Shown: positions 41,770 through 54,583 of the stretch, in pieces | How the letters are laid out: the number at the start of each line of letters is the position of its first letter | Numbering within the stretch: the first letter of the stretch is position 1 | Assembly (NCBI RefSeq): GCF_009730915.1 | Contig: NC_052477.1 | Span: forward strand, 26,926,578 to 26,990,577 | Reading direction: 5' to 3' | Length of the DNA: 64,000 nt | Source of the DNA: Dioscorea cayenensis subsp. rotundata | Taxonomy: Eukaryota > Streptophyta > Magnoliopsida > Dioscoreales > Dioscoreaceae | The notes under the pieces: generated by a model | The model's input: the letters and a program-made list of their open reading frames with translations, nothing else | Database searches by the model: none | What the model was told of the DNA's origin: nothing | Made by a program: the position numbers and the translations under genes

Positions 41770-42375
41770 AACACACAGCCGTATGGAATTTTCGCACGGC
41801 CGTGGATTTGTATTACGAGCTCATCCAGAGAAGGTACAAGGGCGTGGACTCGCCCCTGTGAGCGACCTTGCGATTTTTGCACGCCTGTGGGTAACTTCCG
41901 CACGGGCGTGTGTTTTCCTGCAGAGACTTGGCAAATTATCCCTAGAGCACACAGGGGCGTGGACTAGCCCCTATAGGTGAACCTCTGAAAAACGCACGGG
42001 TGTGGGAATTTTCCGCACGCCCGTGTGAATCTCTACAGACGAGCTTTGTCCATCCCGAGAAGACACAGGGGAGTGCGGTTGCCCCTGTGAGTTGGGCTTG
42101 TTAATGTCCACGCACGTGCGGAATTTCTGCACGGGCATGCGAAACACTTAGCGATTCTTCTCGGTTGGACAGAGAAGCCACAGGGGCGTGCGGCTGCCCC
42201 AGTGGATCGGGCGCACGGGCGTGGGTATTTTCCGCACGCCCGTGTGGTAGCATTCAGAGACAGTGATTTTTATCCCGAGAGCGCATAAGGGCTTGCGTCT
42301 GCCCCTACGGCTCTCTCCTGTGGAGTTGCACGGGTGTGGGTAATTTTCACAAGCCCGTGCGGATGTACAGAACGC
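41770..42375 (+). repeat. ~115-bp tandem array of hairpin-forming GC-rich units in gypsy UTR
   Basis: Five units carry CAGGGGCGTG(G/C)...GCCCCTGTG hairpins near 41838, 41952, 42068, 42182 and 42288. They alternate with GCACGGGCGTG / CACGCCCGTG hairpins. Related motifs recur at 42690-42765 and in the LTR at 45938-46010. Confidence 0.8.
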
Positions 42376-42820
42376 CAAGAGGCGCGAGTCCTTTTAAAAG
42401 GATCATTGTTTCTTCTCATTTTCACACTTCCCATTCATTTGCAAGCACACTCACACTTTCTCCTGACTTCGTATTGCCAATTTGGAGGGATTTTCACTTG
42501 GTTTTTCTGGCCAATTCAAAGTTTTTCATCTCAACTCGTCGGTAAACCCTTATCTTTATTTTTTCTTCATCAATTCTTGATTTTAATCGATGAAACCGGT
42601 CAATCATGCTTCGTTTCTGCAATTAGAATGATTATACATGTTTAAAACAAAGTTATAAAGAATTTAAAAATGTATTGTTAGATTTTTGTGGCGCGGCCGT
42701 GCGTTTGTTCATGCTCCGTGGATCCATACGGGCGTGCGGAAATTCCGCACGACGGTGAGGATTTCTGCCGCATTACTTAATTAACTGGTTTGATAAATTT
42801 TCTTTCAAATTTTATAGATT

Positions 42821-44147
42821 ATGGCACCTCGGTCAAAGAAGCAAGCCGAGAAACGGCCGCGTGAGTCATCCCCCGAGTCCGAGAGTATGAGATTCGCTAT
42901 CCCCAACCATCAGGCTCGTTTTGAGCATCTGTCGAGACTTCAGTTTGGACAGACTCGATTCCTCGACACGAGCATATTGAGAGATTTACAGTAGGGAGAT
43001 GAATTTGAAGATGAGGTCGAGAATCTCGTTTCGGTGGGTGGATGGTGGTTGTTATTATCGATTAGGGAGCCAGCCATTCGTGAGCCTACACTTGAAGTCT
43101 TATCGTCATTCGAGTTCGATAGATCTTATACGAGATTCGACAGCCTCGACGCCGTTCAATTCAGAGTATTTGGACAGTACTATAGCATGAGCATCACTCA
43201 GTTTTCAGTTCGGCTTGGCTTGTACGAGGAGGCATTTACAGACACTGAGGAGTATTCCTAGTTATCGACAGATTACCCTGGAGCGTTGACCCTGCAGAGA
43301 GCTTACCGAGCGTTATGTGGTCAGGGCCAGTATGAGCCGGGGGTGTCGAAGGCCACATGCCTTTCCCAACCAGCGTACCGATATTTACAAGCCATTCTGA
43401 GCAGGTCGGTGAATGGCCGTGGTGATAGCACTGGCGTTCTGAGCCGCCAGGAGCTTCTATATTTGTATTCAATTGTGCAGCGCATGCCGATTCATCTAGG
43501 GCACATCATCGCAGAGTACATTCGATATCAGGGGCAGTATGCCAGATTGGGAGCGATCTTCTCGGACCCCTACATTACGAGACTGGTTTTAGACATGGGT
43601 CTCTTGGACGCAATTCATGGGGCCGAGAAGACGAGTATACTTGCGCCCCTGAGCCTGGAGACAATGAGATTGATGGGTATGGTCCGCAGGGTTCGGACGG
43701 GAGTTTATGCTTTGCTTCTACCAGCTCCAAACATAGCTGAGGATGAGGGTGATGCTGCCGAGGCTTCTCATCCTGATCTCGAGCCTCAGCCGACGCCGAT
43801 GGAGACCGACGCACCCCCTGCAGCAGAGGACCCACCCCCAGTACGCATATTTTCACCATCTCGAGCCCATGATCATTTTGAGAGGCTCGAAAGTGCTTTG
43901 GGTGGTACAGACCGAGATTGCTGAGGCACGAGAAGAGATAGCAGAGGTTCGTGCGACGCAGGCCACGCAGTTCACAGAGTTCATGGCGCGTTTTGACATT
44001 CTACAGCAGATCCTCCATAGAGACGCTGTCTCACCGTTTGTGCTGCGACCCCGCACCTCTCAGCCACCTCCTGCATCACCCTCACCGGATCCACCAGCGC
44101 CATTCGAATATCCAGCAGTAGAGCCAGAGCGCGACACCGACACTTGA
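42821..44147 (+). pseudogene. Athila ORF1/env-like third ORF, broken
   Basis: The start MAPRSKKQAEKRPRESSPES continues in one frame with premature TAG codons at 42992-42994 and 43259-43261. A frame change near 43880-43915 leads to a coiled-coil tail (EIAEAREEIAEVRATQATQF) and a Pro-rich end with stop at 44145-44147. The pattern 'R.FLDT..L..L', a Trp-rich GGWW segment and 'EPTLEVLSSFEF..SY' is that of the plant Athila ORF-1/env-like retrotransposon family. The function is unproven in the family. The breaks are as found; the element is inactive. Confidence 0.65.
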
Positions 44148-45431
44148 CTTGTATTTCATTTGTTTACTTGTACATTTCATTTTGGACTTGTATACTCAGA
44201 AAGGACTTTCCTTCTGAGTTTATTTTCATTATGTTGTCTCGAGATGTATTCATTGCCTTATATTTTATATATACTCGAGCTGTTTTTGTTTTATTGAGCT
44301 TTACTGAACCCCCTCATGTATGCGTGCAGATGGTCTTGTCATCATGGGCAATGAGAATTTGTCATAGACACGGCCAAGGTGCTTCGACATTTGGTCGTGT
44401 ATGCTTCACAACCCGTTGGAACACCACTCCCAATGAATTAGCTCCATCAAATGCAACACTAGGAGTGAGGGGAGTATTGTTTTGATTGCTTCTCCCACAT
44501 TTATTCTTGATTGATATACATCATGAGTGAGCTTGCATATATACATTGGGGACAATGTATAACTTAAGTGTGGGGGGAAGTTTCATAGTGCACACATCTC
44601 TTTTATATTAATTTTGATTGATATACATACTCACATAGCCAATGGTGGTTCACCTTAGTTGCAATGATTGTATTCTTGGGTTTAGAAGAATTTTTAACAT
44701 TGAATGTCTTCATGCTCTAGTTTTTGCTTGAATTTGTAGGAATTTTTGCCCGATTGACACTTGTTGCACTACTCACTATTTAAACTCTTTTGGAAACTCA
44801 TGTTTGATGTTAAAGGGACTAGTTATTGTTGTTTATTTTGTTATTTATGAAAAAAAAATGGAAAAATGAAAAGAAAAGAAGAAAATAGTTTTGTTGTTTA
44901 GTTGTGTTTGTTGGGTGGAAAGAGCTACCACCTATGATATATGAAGCTACTCTCATAAGTCAGATACTAGTTATGCCCTAATGAGAGAAAGAGCTATCTC
45001 ATGGGATGTGTGAAAGCTACCACCCTGGTAGAAAGAGCTACCACCTCGAAAGTGTGAAAGTCACCTTAGCGGCCGCTTTGGATAGGGCTACCTTAGAGGA
45101 TGTGTGAAACTACTACCCTTTTTGAATTTTTGTTAACTTCTGTAGATAAATAAGTCCCTTTTACGTAGAACTTTGAGGAGTATACCTTGGGTTGACTTAA
45201 GTGAGTTCACACACTTACATGATTTCGGATTTGTTGTCCTTTTTTATTCAAGTTTTTAGCTAGAGCATTGATTTTTCGTATTTAGTGTTGAAATTTCCCT
45301 TACTTGTAGAATGCTCTCTTTGCATGCTTTGGTGAACCAAAGACTAAGCACTTCCAATATTTCCTTCATCTATGCATACAATGTTTTAATTTTTGCTTGA
45401 GGACAAGCAAAAGCTTAAGTGTGGGGGAGTT
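44148..45431 (+). other. gypsy 3' untranslated region with purine tracts
   Basis: Non-coding. The degenerate tandem motif AAGAGCTACCACC...GTGTGAAAG occurs at 44918-45115. Two purine-rich tracts are present at 44566 and 45417. The second abuts the LTR and is the likely plus-strand primer. Confidence 0.65.
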
Positions 45432-47292
45432 TGATAAGTGCTTGTGTGATAAGAATGCGAAGTGTTCTTTCCTTATGATGAGCATTACTTTTATTGGGTT
45501 TTAACACTAATACGTGTGTATTTATGTTACTTTCATCCATATAGGGTTGTGAAGCCGAATCTTAGAGAAAGAAGGCAATGTATATCGTGAGTGCACAATT
45601 TGGAGGAAATCTTGAGAAGGTTCAAACGCAAAGACATAAGTCGGGTTTAAGATGCTAGAATGTTTGCCAACCTCCTTGTATTCAAGCTAGCACAATGATT
45701 TGGAGGGGTACAAAGGCAGTCACACTCTAAGTATTCCGGCTGTTGCATGTGTAACAAGATTTCCACCAACGCGGCCGTTCATGAAGAAGCAAAATGATCT
45801 ACGACGTAAAAGTGTACCCGTTTACGTTACCTCGATGAAAGCATGGTTTCGGAAGTGTTTCAGACCATTACTGTAGAAAAATACTGTAGCAGGTGATGTT
45901 TACAGCAGGTCAAAGGAGTTGTCCAAAGAATTCACACGGGCGTGTGGAAATTCCACACGCCCGTGCGTTAATTCCACACAGGCCGTGTGAAATATTCACA
46001 GGGGTGTGTGGATTCTCGATTCCAGCCCTTTAAAAGCCGAATTCAGCCCCGATTTCAGCATTTTTTTCTCCATCTTTTCCCCAACTTGAGAGAGGGCTGC
46101 GGCTAGGGTTTTAAGAGGTATTGCCTAGGAATTGGGAGAGGTTCTACGTCTCTGACATCGCGCTCCGTTTGGAAGAAGGTTAGTGGGGGAGATTTCGTCG
46201 GCACCGATCCGGCGAGTTGTATTCTAGGCCGGACAAAAGGACCTTTGGACGAGTAGAGGACTCTCTACAAGACCATCGTCACGACTATCGAGGGGTTTTT
46301 CAATGGATTCATTATTTTTATGTTCGATTTATTGATTGTAATTGGCTCCATAGAGAGCTAAACCCCCTAGTGGGTACTTGGATTGTAAACCCTAGGATGT
46401 ATTCGTTTCATTGAACCTTGTTATTATGCTTTCATTAATTGATGTTTTTATTGAGTTCCAATCTTGAATGCATTGATTGTATGAATACTCCGTTAGAGTG
46501 ACACTAGGGTTGAGAGTTCTTGTTGGTAACCCTTGTGAGTGAGTGACACACCACGAGAGTTAGACAAAGCTAGATTAGAGAGGGTTGAGAGGGTGAGTCG
46601 AGAGGTAGCGGAGCATCCCCTTTCCCCTCCGGTGTGATTTATTCTACCTCCAATTCCTCGAGTTCTTTGCTGTCATAGTAGAGTGAATGGGCTAAGGGAT
46701 GATCTTCCGCTGGGGCTTAGTTGCGAGTGCAATGGAGTGAAGCGTTGAAGTGATTTTAGCATCTAGGGCTTAATTGTGGCTAGGGACCTTCCGCCTGGAC
46801 CAAAGGGTTAGGTCTACATATAGAAAGAGGATATATCACTTGGAATCCCTAGAACTCATTGTAATTCTATACGAGTGCGAGGTTGAGAGATTGTTCAATT
46901 TCTACTCCGGGACATGTATAGGGTTAGACATGGTTGACCTTAGATTTGGGACCATGTATTAAAGGATCTCCACGACTCATTAATGCATTAGTTAGGAAGC
47001 ATAATAGAGGGTTTTTGCACTTGAAACGATTGTCTTAGGCAGATCAATATCTGAGTACCCCATTTATATCGATTGCCTTACCTCTCCTTTACTTGTGCTC
47101 TCTCTCTTGTCTCTTTTACTTTTGTTTACATTACATCTTGTCACATAAATCACTATTCATATTTCACTTAGTTAAGAAACAATTTAAGTATTTTTATCCC
47201 CTACTCCCTGTGGATACGATACCCACTCTTCTAGGATTTTATTACTTTGACAAACCCGTGCACTTGAGGGACATACGCAAGGGGCGTTGTCA
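45432..47292 (+). repeat. gypsy 3' LTR
   Basis: It starts TGATAAGTGCTTGTGTGATA directly after the purine tract and ends GGGGCGTTGTCA, giving about 1,861 bases. It includes a TATA-like CTTTAAAAGCC at 46028-46038 and, near its end, CCCTGTGGATACGATACCC, a stretch common at the 3' end of such LTRs. After it the copia RNase H sequence resumes. Confidence 0.75.
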
Positions 47293-50200
47293 ATAAGAAG
47301 CCCAATCTGAATCACAGAATGCTATGAGATTAAAAATAGGTTCTGCATTCATTAAGATACCTTGTTATGGATTGTTTTTGGCATATCTCAATGTATGCAT
47401 AGCTACTTGTAAGTGTGGCTCTTTTGGTGAAGACATAAACTGACTAAGATACTATACAGTGAAGGAGATGTCATTTCTTGTATGGGTCAAATAGTTCAGT
47501 TTGCCAATGAGATTCCTATAAGAGAGTGGATTCCCCAAGGAAATACCTTTATTCATGCTCAGTTTTATTCTTGCAAGTAATACACTGGAAAAAGAACTGT
47601 ATGAATCAGAATTGTACTCTTTAATCAAGTCCATTGCAAACTTACGTTGAGTCAAAATAACTCTAGCTTTTTCCTTAAAAACCTCTATGCCCAAAAATGC
47701 AGATCTCCAAGGTAGCATCTAAGAATTCTTTTAAAGATTGCATTTCATTCATATCTGTGCCTGTCAAGAGAATATCTTCAACATATATAGCAAGGAACAC
47801 CACTAAATCTCCTGCTTTCTTTAAGAGCAATGAATAATCATTTTTTGAATTTTCATATCCCTTGGACCTTAGAGCATCCATTAGCTTGGAGTACCATTGT
47901 CTTGAGGCATGCATGAGTCCATACAAGGATTTTTTAAGTTTGCAAACTGTCCCTGAATTCTTTACATCAAGACCTTGAGGAACTTGCATATAGATTTCTT
48001 CATGTAGATCTCCATGCAAAAAAAGCATTATTGACATCAAGTTGGAATATAGGCCAGTTTTTCTTAACTGTTACACCAATTAAACACCTCATTGTAGTTA
48101 TTTTCACCACTTGTGAAAATGTTTCTATAAAATACACACCTTCCTTCTATGTGAAACCCCTTACAACCAGCCTTGCTTTATATCGTTCAATAGAACCAAC
48201 TAACTTGCATTTAACTCTATATATCCACTTACAACTAATGGGTTTCTTGCTAGAAGGAAGTTGAACTAACTCCCAAGTTTCATTTGCTATTAGAGCAGTG
48301 ATTTCTTTCTGCATGGCTTCTTGCCATTCTGGTATCATTACAGCTTCTTCAAAGGATGATAGTTCATGCATCTTAGTAATACTAGTTAGCAACTGCTAAT
48401 TTTTTGTGGTAAGAGAATTGAAATAAACATGATTTACCAACAAAGAATTGTTTGTCAAGGTATGAATACAATGCATATTAAAAGAATCAGATGCAAGTGA
48501 CACTATATTATTACAAACATAATCTTGCAAATAAGTAGGATATCATGAGAATGTGCCCTTGTTGACCTTCTTAAGATTGGATTAGAAACATATAGGGTTT
48601 GAACTGAAGTCCTTTGAAGAACTGGACTATTTAATTGTGTAGAAAAAAAATATTTGCAGAATATTCAATAAAAGTTTCACCAACAAGATTAGGTATAACA
48701 GTAGAATTAGGCTATGTAAATTGATCAAAAGGAAAAAATGGATTCATAGAAAACTATATTTCTGGTAACATAAATATGATAATTTTTCACATCAAGTACA
48801 AGGTATGCTTTCTTCCCAAATGAATAACCTAAAAATACACATGGTATGGCTCTTGGTTGCAGTTTATCTAAATACTTTTCTATGGGAGTTATATAACATA
48901 GACAACCAAAACTTCTTAGATGAGAATAATCTGGTTTTCTCCCATATAGTATTTCAAAAGGAGTTTTGTTTTTCCAAGAGTTTTGAAGGGAATCTATTAA
49001 TCGGATAAGTTGTTGTTATCACACATTCTCCCCAATATTTTAATGGTAATTTGGATTGAAACAAAAGAGCCCGCAAAGTTTCAAGCAAGTGTTTACGTTT
49101 TCTTTCTACAACACCATTTTATTGTGGTGTATAGGAACAAGTAGTTTGATGTATTATACCTTCTTCAGTGAAAATTTTTTTGGCTTCAATACTAGATCCT
49201 AATTCAAAAGTATTATCAGATCTTATAGTTTTAATTTTTGTTCCAATTGAGTTTTTACCATCTGAATGAAGGCTTTTAGTATTGAAAAGGCATTACTTTT
49301 TGTACTAATAATATGTGTCCAGGTCAACCTACTATAGTCATCTACTGTGGTTAGAAAATACCTATGTCCTTGATGTGTGCGAGTATGATAAGGACCCCAA
49401 ACATCTATATGAATTAGCTCAAATAATTGAATTTGTCTGAACATGTCTTTATGGAAAAGATTTTTTGTGCTGTCTGGCTTGATGGCAAATAGAACAACAA
49501 TTAGGAAAAGAAGATCTGTTATTGGAACTAACAAAAGACAATTGTTTCAGTTTATATAAGGGTAAATGATCCAGTCTATAATGTCAAGACATTATTGAAA
49601 TAGAAGATTGAGAAACAGAATTACAAGAGTTGCTATGAAGGGTACAATTGGTTGATCTAAACGACAAAACAGTTTCAGAATTTGAAAGAAAATGTGGCAC
49701 ATTCTCAAGCTTCTGGCTATCCAACATATACAACCCTTTGTGAAGTCTACCAAGAACTAGAGGCATCTTCGCTGAAGGGTTCTCCATAAAGCAAAGATTA
49801 GCTGTTAAAACAATTTTGTAGTTCATCTGATTGGCAAGTTTACTAAGTAAATTATAACAAAAACTAGGTACAAAAAGAACCTTTTCTAAAAGAAAATTTG
49901 AAGCAATGCTAACTGTGCCAATGTGACACTGTCACAGTGTTACCAATGGACGAGGTTATATGAAAAGGCTTTGCAATAGGAATGAGTTACAAAAATAAAC
50001 TAGGATCATAGCAAATATGATCACTGTCTCCTGAATCTAAAATCCAAAAATTATGAGGAAAAGGTAGTTGCATACAGTGATTACTAAAGATGCATGAATC
50101 ATGTAAAGTTTCAAGAACAGTACCACCACGAAAATTGGCTAAACATGCAAGATTTACTGAATTCTCTACTACTGAATTCTGATTCAAAAAATTCATTAGT

Positions 50201-51197
50201 TTGTTCAGAGTTTTAGTAAGCTCTGGAATTTGTATTTCTTTAGAAGCATCAATGGAAGAGTCATTTTCTGAAATTTCTCACTAAAATTTCCAGCAAACCT
50301 CCTTTCTTTGAATCTTTAGAAACTGCAGGATATCCATTTATTTTGAAACATTTATCTTTTACATGCCTTAGCTTCTTGCAGAAATCACAAAATAAGTTTC
50401 TTCTTCCATCTGCACGTCCCTTCTGATAAGCATTCCTTTGTGGATTATGAGAATTCATGATACTCATAGATGCTGAATTAGTCAAGAATTGTAAACTAGA
50501 GTGAATATCTCTTTGTTTTTCCTCTTGAATCAGAAGTGAATAAACTTGGCCCACTAATGGAAGTAAATTCATCATTAGAATACTTCCATCAACTGTTGCA
50601 TATTGTTCATTAAGACCCAGAAGAAATTGAATTAATCTTTGATCATCTGCAGATTTCTATGAGATTTGTGCAAAGCCACAAGAATAAGAAGATGGAACCT
50701 TCAAGGATTGCAATCTATCCCGCAATATCTTGATCCTTGTGTAATAAGCTGACACACTACTAGCTACAAATCTCCAGAGCTATATTACAATAAAGAACGC
50801 TCTCCAAAATCTCTTTAGACAAAGAATTCAAAAGCTAAGAAATTACCATGTTGTTACAACAAAAGCAAAAATGATGATCCGGGGAATTTGAATCAAGTTA
50901 TACACAAGAACCATCCACAAAACCCAATTTATTCTTAACTGAAAGAGCTTTGATCATAGGTCTTTTCCAAGCTCCAAAACCAAAGCCATCAAATACTTGA
51001 GAAACAAGAACTTTTCCAAGACTATTTGAAGAATTCAGATAAAGAGGTGATGAGGAATCACTAACCGAAGAATTAACAAAAGGAACTCCCCATTCTTGGC
51101 CAGGACTAGCCATTGAAACAGAGTATACACAACAAGAAACGTAGCAGAATCGATGCACTTCAAAATTAATCAGATGAAAAGCTGAGAAAAACAACAA
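47293..51197 (-). pseudogene. copia gag-pol, decayed
   Basis: On the minus strand, in order: gag start near 51113 (MASPGQEWG), gag zinc-knuckle region (CDFCKKLRHVKDKCFKING, about 50370), integrase core (HIDVWGPYHTRTHQGHRYFL and VDDYSRLTW, about 49430-49320; ERKRKHLLETLRALL near 49080), RT ([51 protein letters not shown]) and RNase H start (FCDSDWAS, at 47300). Several stops and frameshifts separate the blocks. The RT catalytic motif YVDD is YVED (Glu codon at 47777-47779). It stops at the gypsy LTR. Confidence 0.85.
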
Positions 51198-51213
51198 AAA
51201 CTCTCTGATATCA

Positions 51214-51402
51214 TGTTGGATCTCAGCTTAAAGCATTTGTTTTTAATCAAGACATTGAAATGGAGAAAGAGTTTTGAGAGGAAAAATGAAAACTTTTATT
51301 GAATCAATCAATGTATTACTAGACAATCTATTTTTTCAATGTCTCAATATAAGAACTTTATCTATTTTAACTAACTAATGCTAACTTGGCATAACTGTTT
51401 GC
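51214..51402 (-). repeat. copia 5' LTR
   Basis: Direct repeat of 40375-40559. On the minus strand it ends GATCCAACA, directly followed by the primer site TGATATCAGAG (51203-51213 on the plus strand). Confidence 0.75.
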
Positions 51403-51629
51403 TGACAGGTATGACTGTCTGCCGATCTACCCAAGTTCTTTTAGAAATTTACAAAAAGGTCCTCTATATTTTTTTTCTATTCTTCACAGCATCATCTATT
51501 ACTCCTTTTATATTCCAACAGCATGGAACACCAACGACTGGATTACTCCTAGACCACATCTTTATTGGATTCTTAAGGCCTGTTTTGTTGTTTCCTTTCT
51601 TTTTTGTTAGTTATATGTGTCATATATTA
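51403..51629. other. spacer between copia and LINE
   Basis: I recognise nothing here; it could belong to the LINE's upstream sequence or to host spacer. Confidence 0.4.
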
Positions 51630-52972
51630 GGAATGATTAGATATTAATATTGAACTGTTCAATATAGCTCTCTTGGGCAAATGGTGGTGGAAATCCATCA
51701 ACGACCCATCTTGGTGTACATACCACATCATTCAATTCAAGTACTTCAGGAATACGTCTATATGGAACCTGCATATTATGAATTATCAGAGAAAATCTTT
51801 TTTTTTTTTTTGCAAGGCATTCAAAGTGATCTCTCTGCCTTCAAAATTAGTATCCATTCATCCTTGGGGGACAACACATCCACAATCTTTTGGTATGATA
51901 ACTGGGTACTAGGTCAAGCTCCAAGATTCCTTTGCCGTAATAAATTCACCCAATCTCACCATACTTGGAGAATAGTTAATGATTTATCAGATCCCCTCAG
52001 ATCCTCACTCCCACTACTGGCCCAAATCTCAGTGGACCTCTCTACATTTTCATTGCAGAGAGACATGCCAGATAGCAAATTCTGGAGTAAAACTTCGAAT
52101 GTAATTTTTACTGTTAAATCTTTTTATAGCTTTCTAATTGATAAAGGACAACGTTGTTTTGTCACTCCGAGAATCCTTAAAAGCCCATGCCCATGAAAAG
52201 TTTCACTGTTTAACTGGCTTGTTTGGGATGATAAAATTCTCACTTTAGAAAACCTTTCGAAATGGAGATGCAATAGACTCCCAACGGCTACATGCGTCCT
52301 CTATCATACGAACATAGAGTCAGCTAATTATCTCTTCATTCACTATCGCATTACATCAGTTATCTGGTTCCACTTTGGGAAAGTCCTTAGTATCCCGCGG
52401 CTCCCCTCTTCAGTTATGGATTTCTAGGAACTCTGGCTTTGTCATCTCTAGCCTTCAATCGGAGTTTCTTGGGATCTTTTAGTGCGATCCCTTATTTGGA
52501 ATGTTTAGCTGGCTAGAAATGATTGCATTTTCAATAGTAAAACTCCGTTTTTGCACTTGACTATTTTAAACATTTGCCTGACCTTTGACTTTTGGGTTTC
52601 AGCTTTACCAGTCGACAAGAGACAGAAGTTAGAGTCTGTTGCCAAGGTAGTGAGGAGGCCTATGCACTTCACAGGCTCATCCACAGGCGACGAGCGTGAC
52701 CCGGAGACCCAGGGCCCTGATCTGACCGCCTGCTAGTTTCCTTTTTGTTTCCCCTCTGTTCTTGTCTCTGGGCAAAGTCCCTCTCTTAGCCCAGGGGCTT
52801 GTGTCTTTTTTTTTTGGTGTGCTTGCCTTGGTTGTTTTTTTTTTCTGTTTCTGTGTTTGTTGTTTCCACCTCTTGTGGACCCTTGTACATTTTGTTGCTC
52901 TTTTTGTTTATGACTTTTGGTGTTTGTTGCAATAATATTTGTGGTTTATCCACTTTTTCAAAATAAAAAAAA
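51630..52972 (+). pseudogene. 3' end of a LINE (L1-type) non-LTR retrotransposon
   Basis: Starting with IALLGKWWWK and a PSWC motif, the sequence runs through the C-terminal part of LINE ORF2: SSLGDNTSTIFWYDNWVLG, NDLSDP and the zf-RVT-like region. It has several frame changes and stops and ends with a non-coding tail. The tail finishes in AAAATAAAAAAAATG (52960-52974), consistent with a degenerate poly(A) end. The RT domain is absent, so it is 5'-truncated, as most LINE copies are. Confidence 0.65.
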
Positions 52973-53606
52973 TGTGTCATGTATTGATGTATGCTTTCTT
53001 CGATATACTAAGGCCTTCTTAGTGGTATATAATATTTGTTCCTAAACTGTTCTTTGATCTCAAAACCTAGTGAAGTGATTGTCTTTCTTTTCTAGTATGA
53101 TGTACTACTTTGATTCTCTTTGTTTTAAAGAAATAGAATGCATTTTCACATGTGAATTTCGATTTATATTATGAGTAAGCATAATTTTTATACCATTTAA
53201 TAAAATATTCAGAAATTAGAAATGTTATCACAGAAATTCATGATAATTATTAATTTTTCTAATTAAAAGTTTATTTGTATACCGAAACTTATTGATAGCA
53301 TTTTAACAACTCTAATTTCTTTTTATATATATATTTTTTCAAGATTTTTTGTGGAAAATTAAGAAGAAAAAAAACCCTAGAAAGAAGACATGGACTAGTT
53401 GCACAGCAGCCGCACTGCCCGGCAACAGCTCTAATTCACACTTAATATCCATTTAATTTTAATGTTCTTATATGAAAGTCAATATTCTATTTATTATTAA
53501 AAAATCAATATATGTATATATATAAAAGATGAATCACATTTTCATATAACAATAAAAAATTTAAAAAACTTGAAGCTAAAGCATGCATAAAAAATGATAA
53601 AGAGAG
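52973..53606. other. AT-rich spacer left of the MULE
   Basis: No gene or repeat recognised. Confidence 0.5.
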
Positions 53607-54010
53607 AGTAATGCTATACATGCATAATAGATTTCTCGAAATGTTATCCCGAATAACATGGAGGCTGATGTGGCATCCATGTCACCATACAATCTCTTTA
53701 CTAATTAGCCGCATTTAAAAAAACAAAAAATAAAAAATAAAGGAAAAAAATAACAAGTTTCCGGAAATGAAACCCTAAATCATCTCCCCTCTCGTGGTCG
53801 GCGTCGCCAGTCCGGTTCCCCCACTCACCATTGCCGTTCTGGCTCACGCCGTCACCGTCACCGTCCCCATCCCGGCTCAAGCCGTAGTTGTCCCATCCCG
53901 ACTCCCCATCTCGCCGTCGCCATCCCCATCCAAATCATTAGGAGCAGGGTCTAAAACATCATCGAACCTAAAGAATTCTAGGCTTTTCACTTCTCCAGAT
54001 CGCCAAAAGC
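53607..54010 (+). repeat. left MULE terminal inverted repeat with GC-rich subterminal repeats
   Basis: It pairs with about 61320-61729. The outer half is AT-rich. The inner half (53790-53935) is repeats of the type CGGCTCAAGCCGTAG..GTCCCATCCCGACTCCC. The ORF at 53794-54015 is only a reading of these repeats. Confidence 0.8.
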
Positions 54011-54583
54011 TTTAGGGTTAGGGTTTTCATTCGATATCTTTTAGGTTTGATCTCTTATACCTCACATTGTGTTTAACTGGGCACCAGTCTAGACCTCTGA
54101 TGATGTCCTCTTATTCTTGAAATCGATCTCTTTCTTGGTATTTTTCAAATTGAATTTTAGGTTTTTTTCCAATCTATTTGATTATTAATTTTAGGAATTA
54201 TTTGATGTTTTAATGGTTTATCTTGATCTTGGATTTATATTTGGAGCTATGGTAGAGTTGTTTAGAAATGGTTGAGGTGAGATGTTCATAATGCCAAAGA
54301 TTGGAAGAGTTTCTTACCTTTGAATTTTCTTTGGATTGATTGTTTTTAGCCATAACATCAAGAAAGATGAAGTCTTGCTTGTTTATTTATCAAATTTGGC
54401 AATTTGAGATCACTCTGATGTATTTCAAGAACTTATTATATCTCAAAAAGTTTAAAAGTTTCATTGCAAGCTGAAGTATACACTCTGTGGTGTCTTGTGT
54501 TAAGTGCGTTTCATCTTTTTTTTATGATTTGATTTTCATGGTTGATGTTTATTGTTTGGAATCTATTCTTGAACCTGGTGAAG

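Larger units (their letters stand above)
40641..47292 (+). mobile_element. 5'-truncated Athila-like Ty3/gypsy element
   Basis: The parts, in order, are a protease-domain ORF without RT or integrase, a long GC-rich hairpin-repeat untranslated region, an Athila ORF1/env-like ORF with stops, purine tracts (AAGTGTGGGGGGAAG at 44566 and AAGTGTGGGGGAG at 45417) and a 3' LTR. The 5' LTR, primer site and gag are absent. Confidence 0.75.
40375..51402 (-). mobile_element. Ty1/copia LTR retrotransposon, minus strand, interrupted
   Basis: Short direct repeats at 40375-40559 and 51214-51402 (about 185-190 bases, over 85% alike by eye) are the LTRs. The primer site next to the upper LTR reads TGATATCAGAG on the minus strand, one base from the standard TGGTATCAGAG of plant copia elements. 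The coding order on the minus strand is gag, zinc knuckle, integrase, RT, which is the copia order. A gypsy element interrupts it between about 40640 and 47292, within the RNase H region. Confidence 0.85.

Noticed and set aside
41770-42375. CRISPR-like regular array
   Set aside because: Plant nuclear retrotransposon context, units of 115 bp with no unique spacers and no cas genes.
41571-42645. ORFs of 60-100 codons in the gypsy untranslated region
   Set aside because: They read through the hairpin repeats and show no protein family; the repeats are non-coding.
53794-54015. 73-codon ORF rich in Val, Pro and Ser
   Set aside because: It is a reading of the GC-rich subterminal repeats of the MULE's left end; the same repeats lie inverted at the right end.
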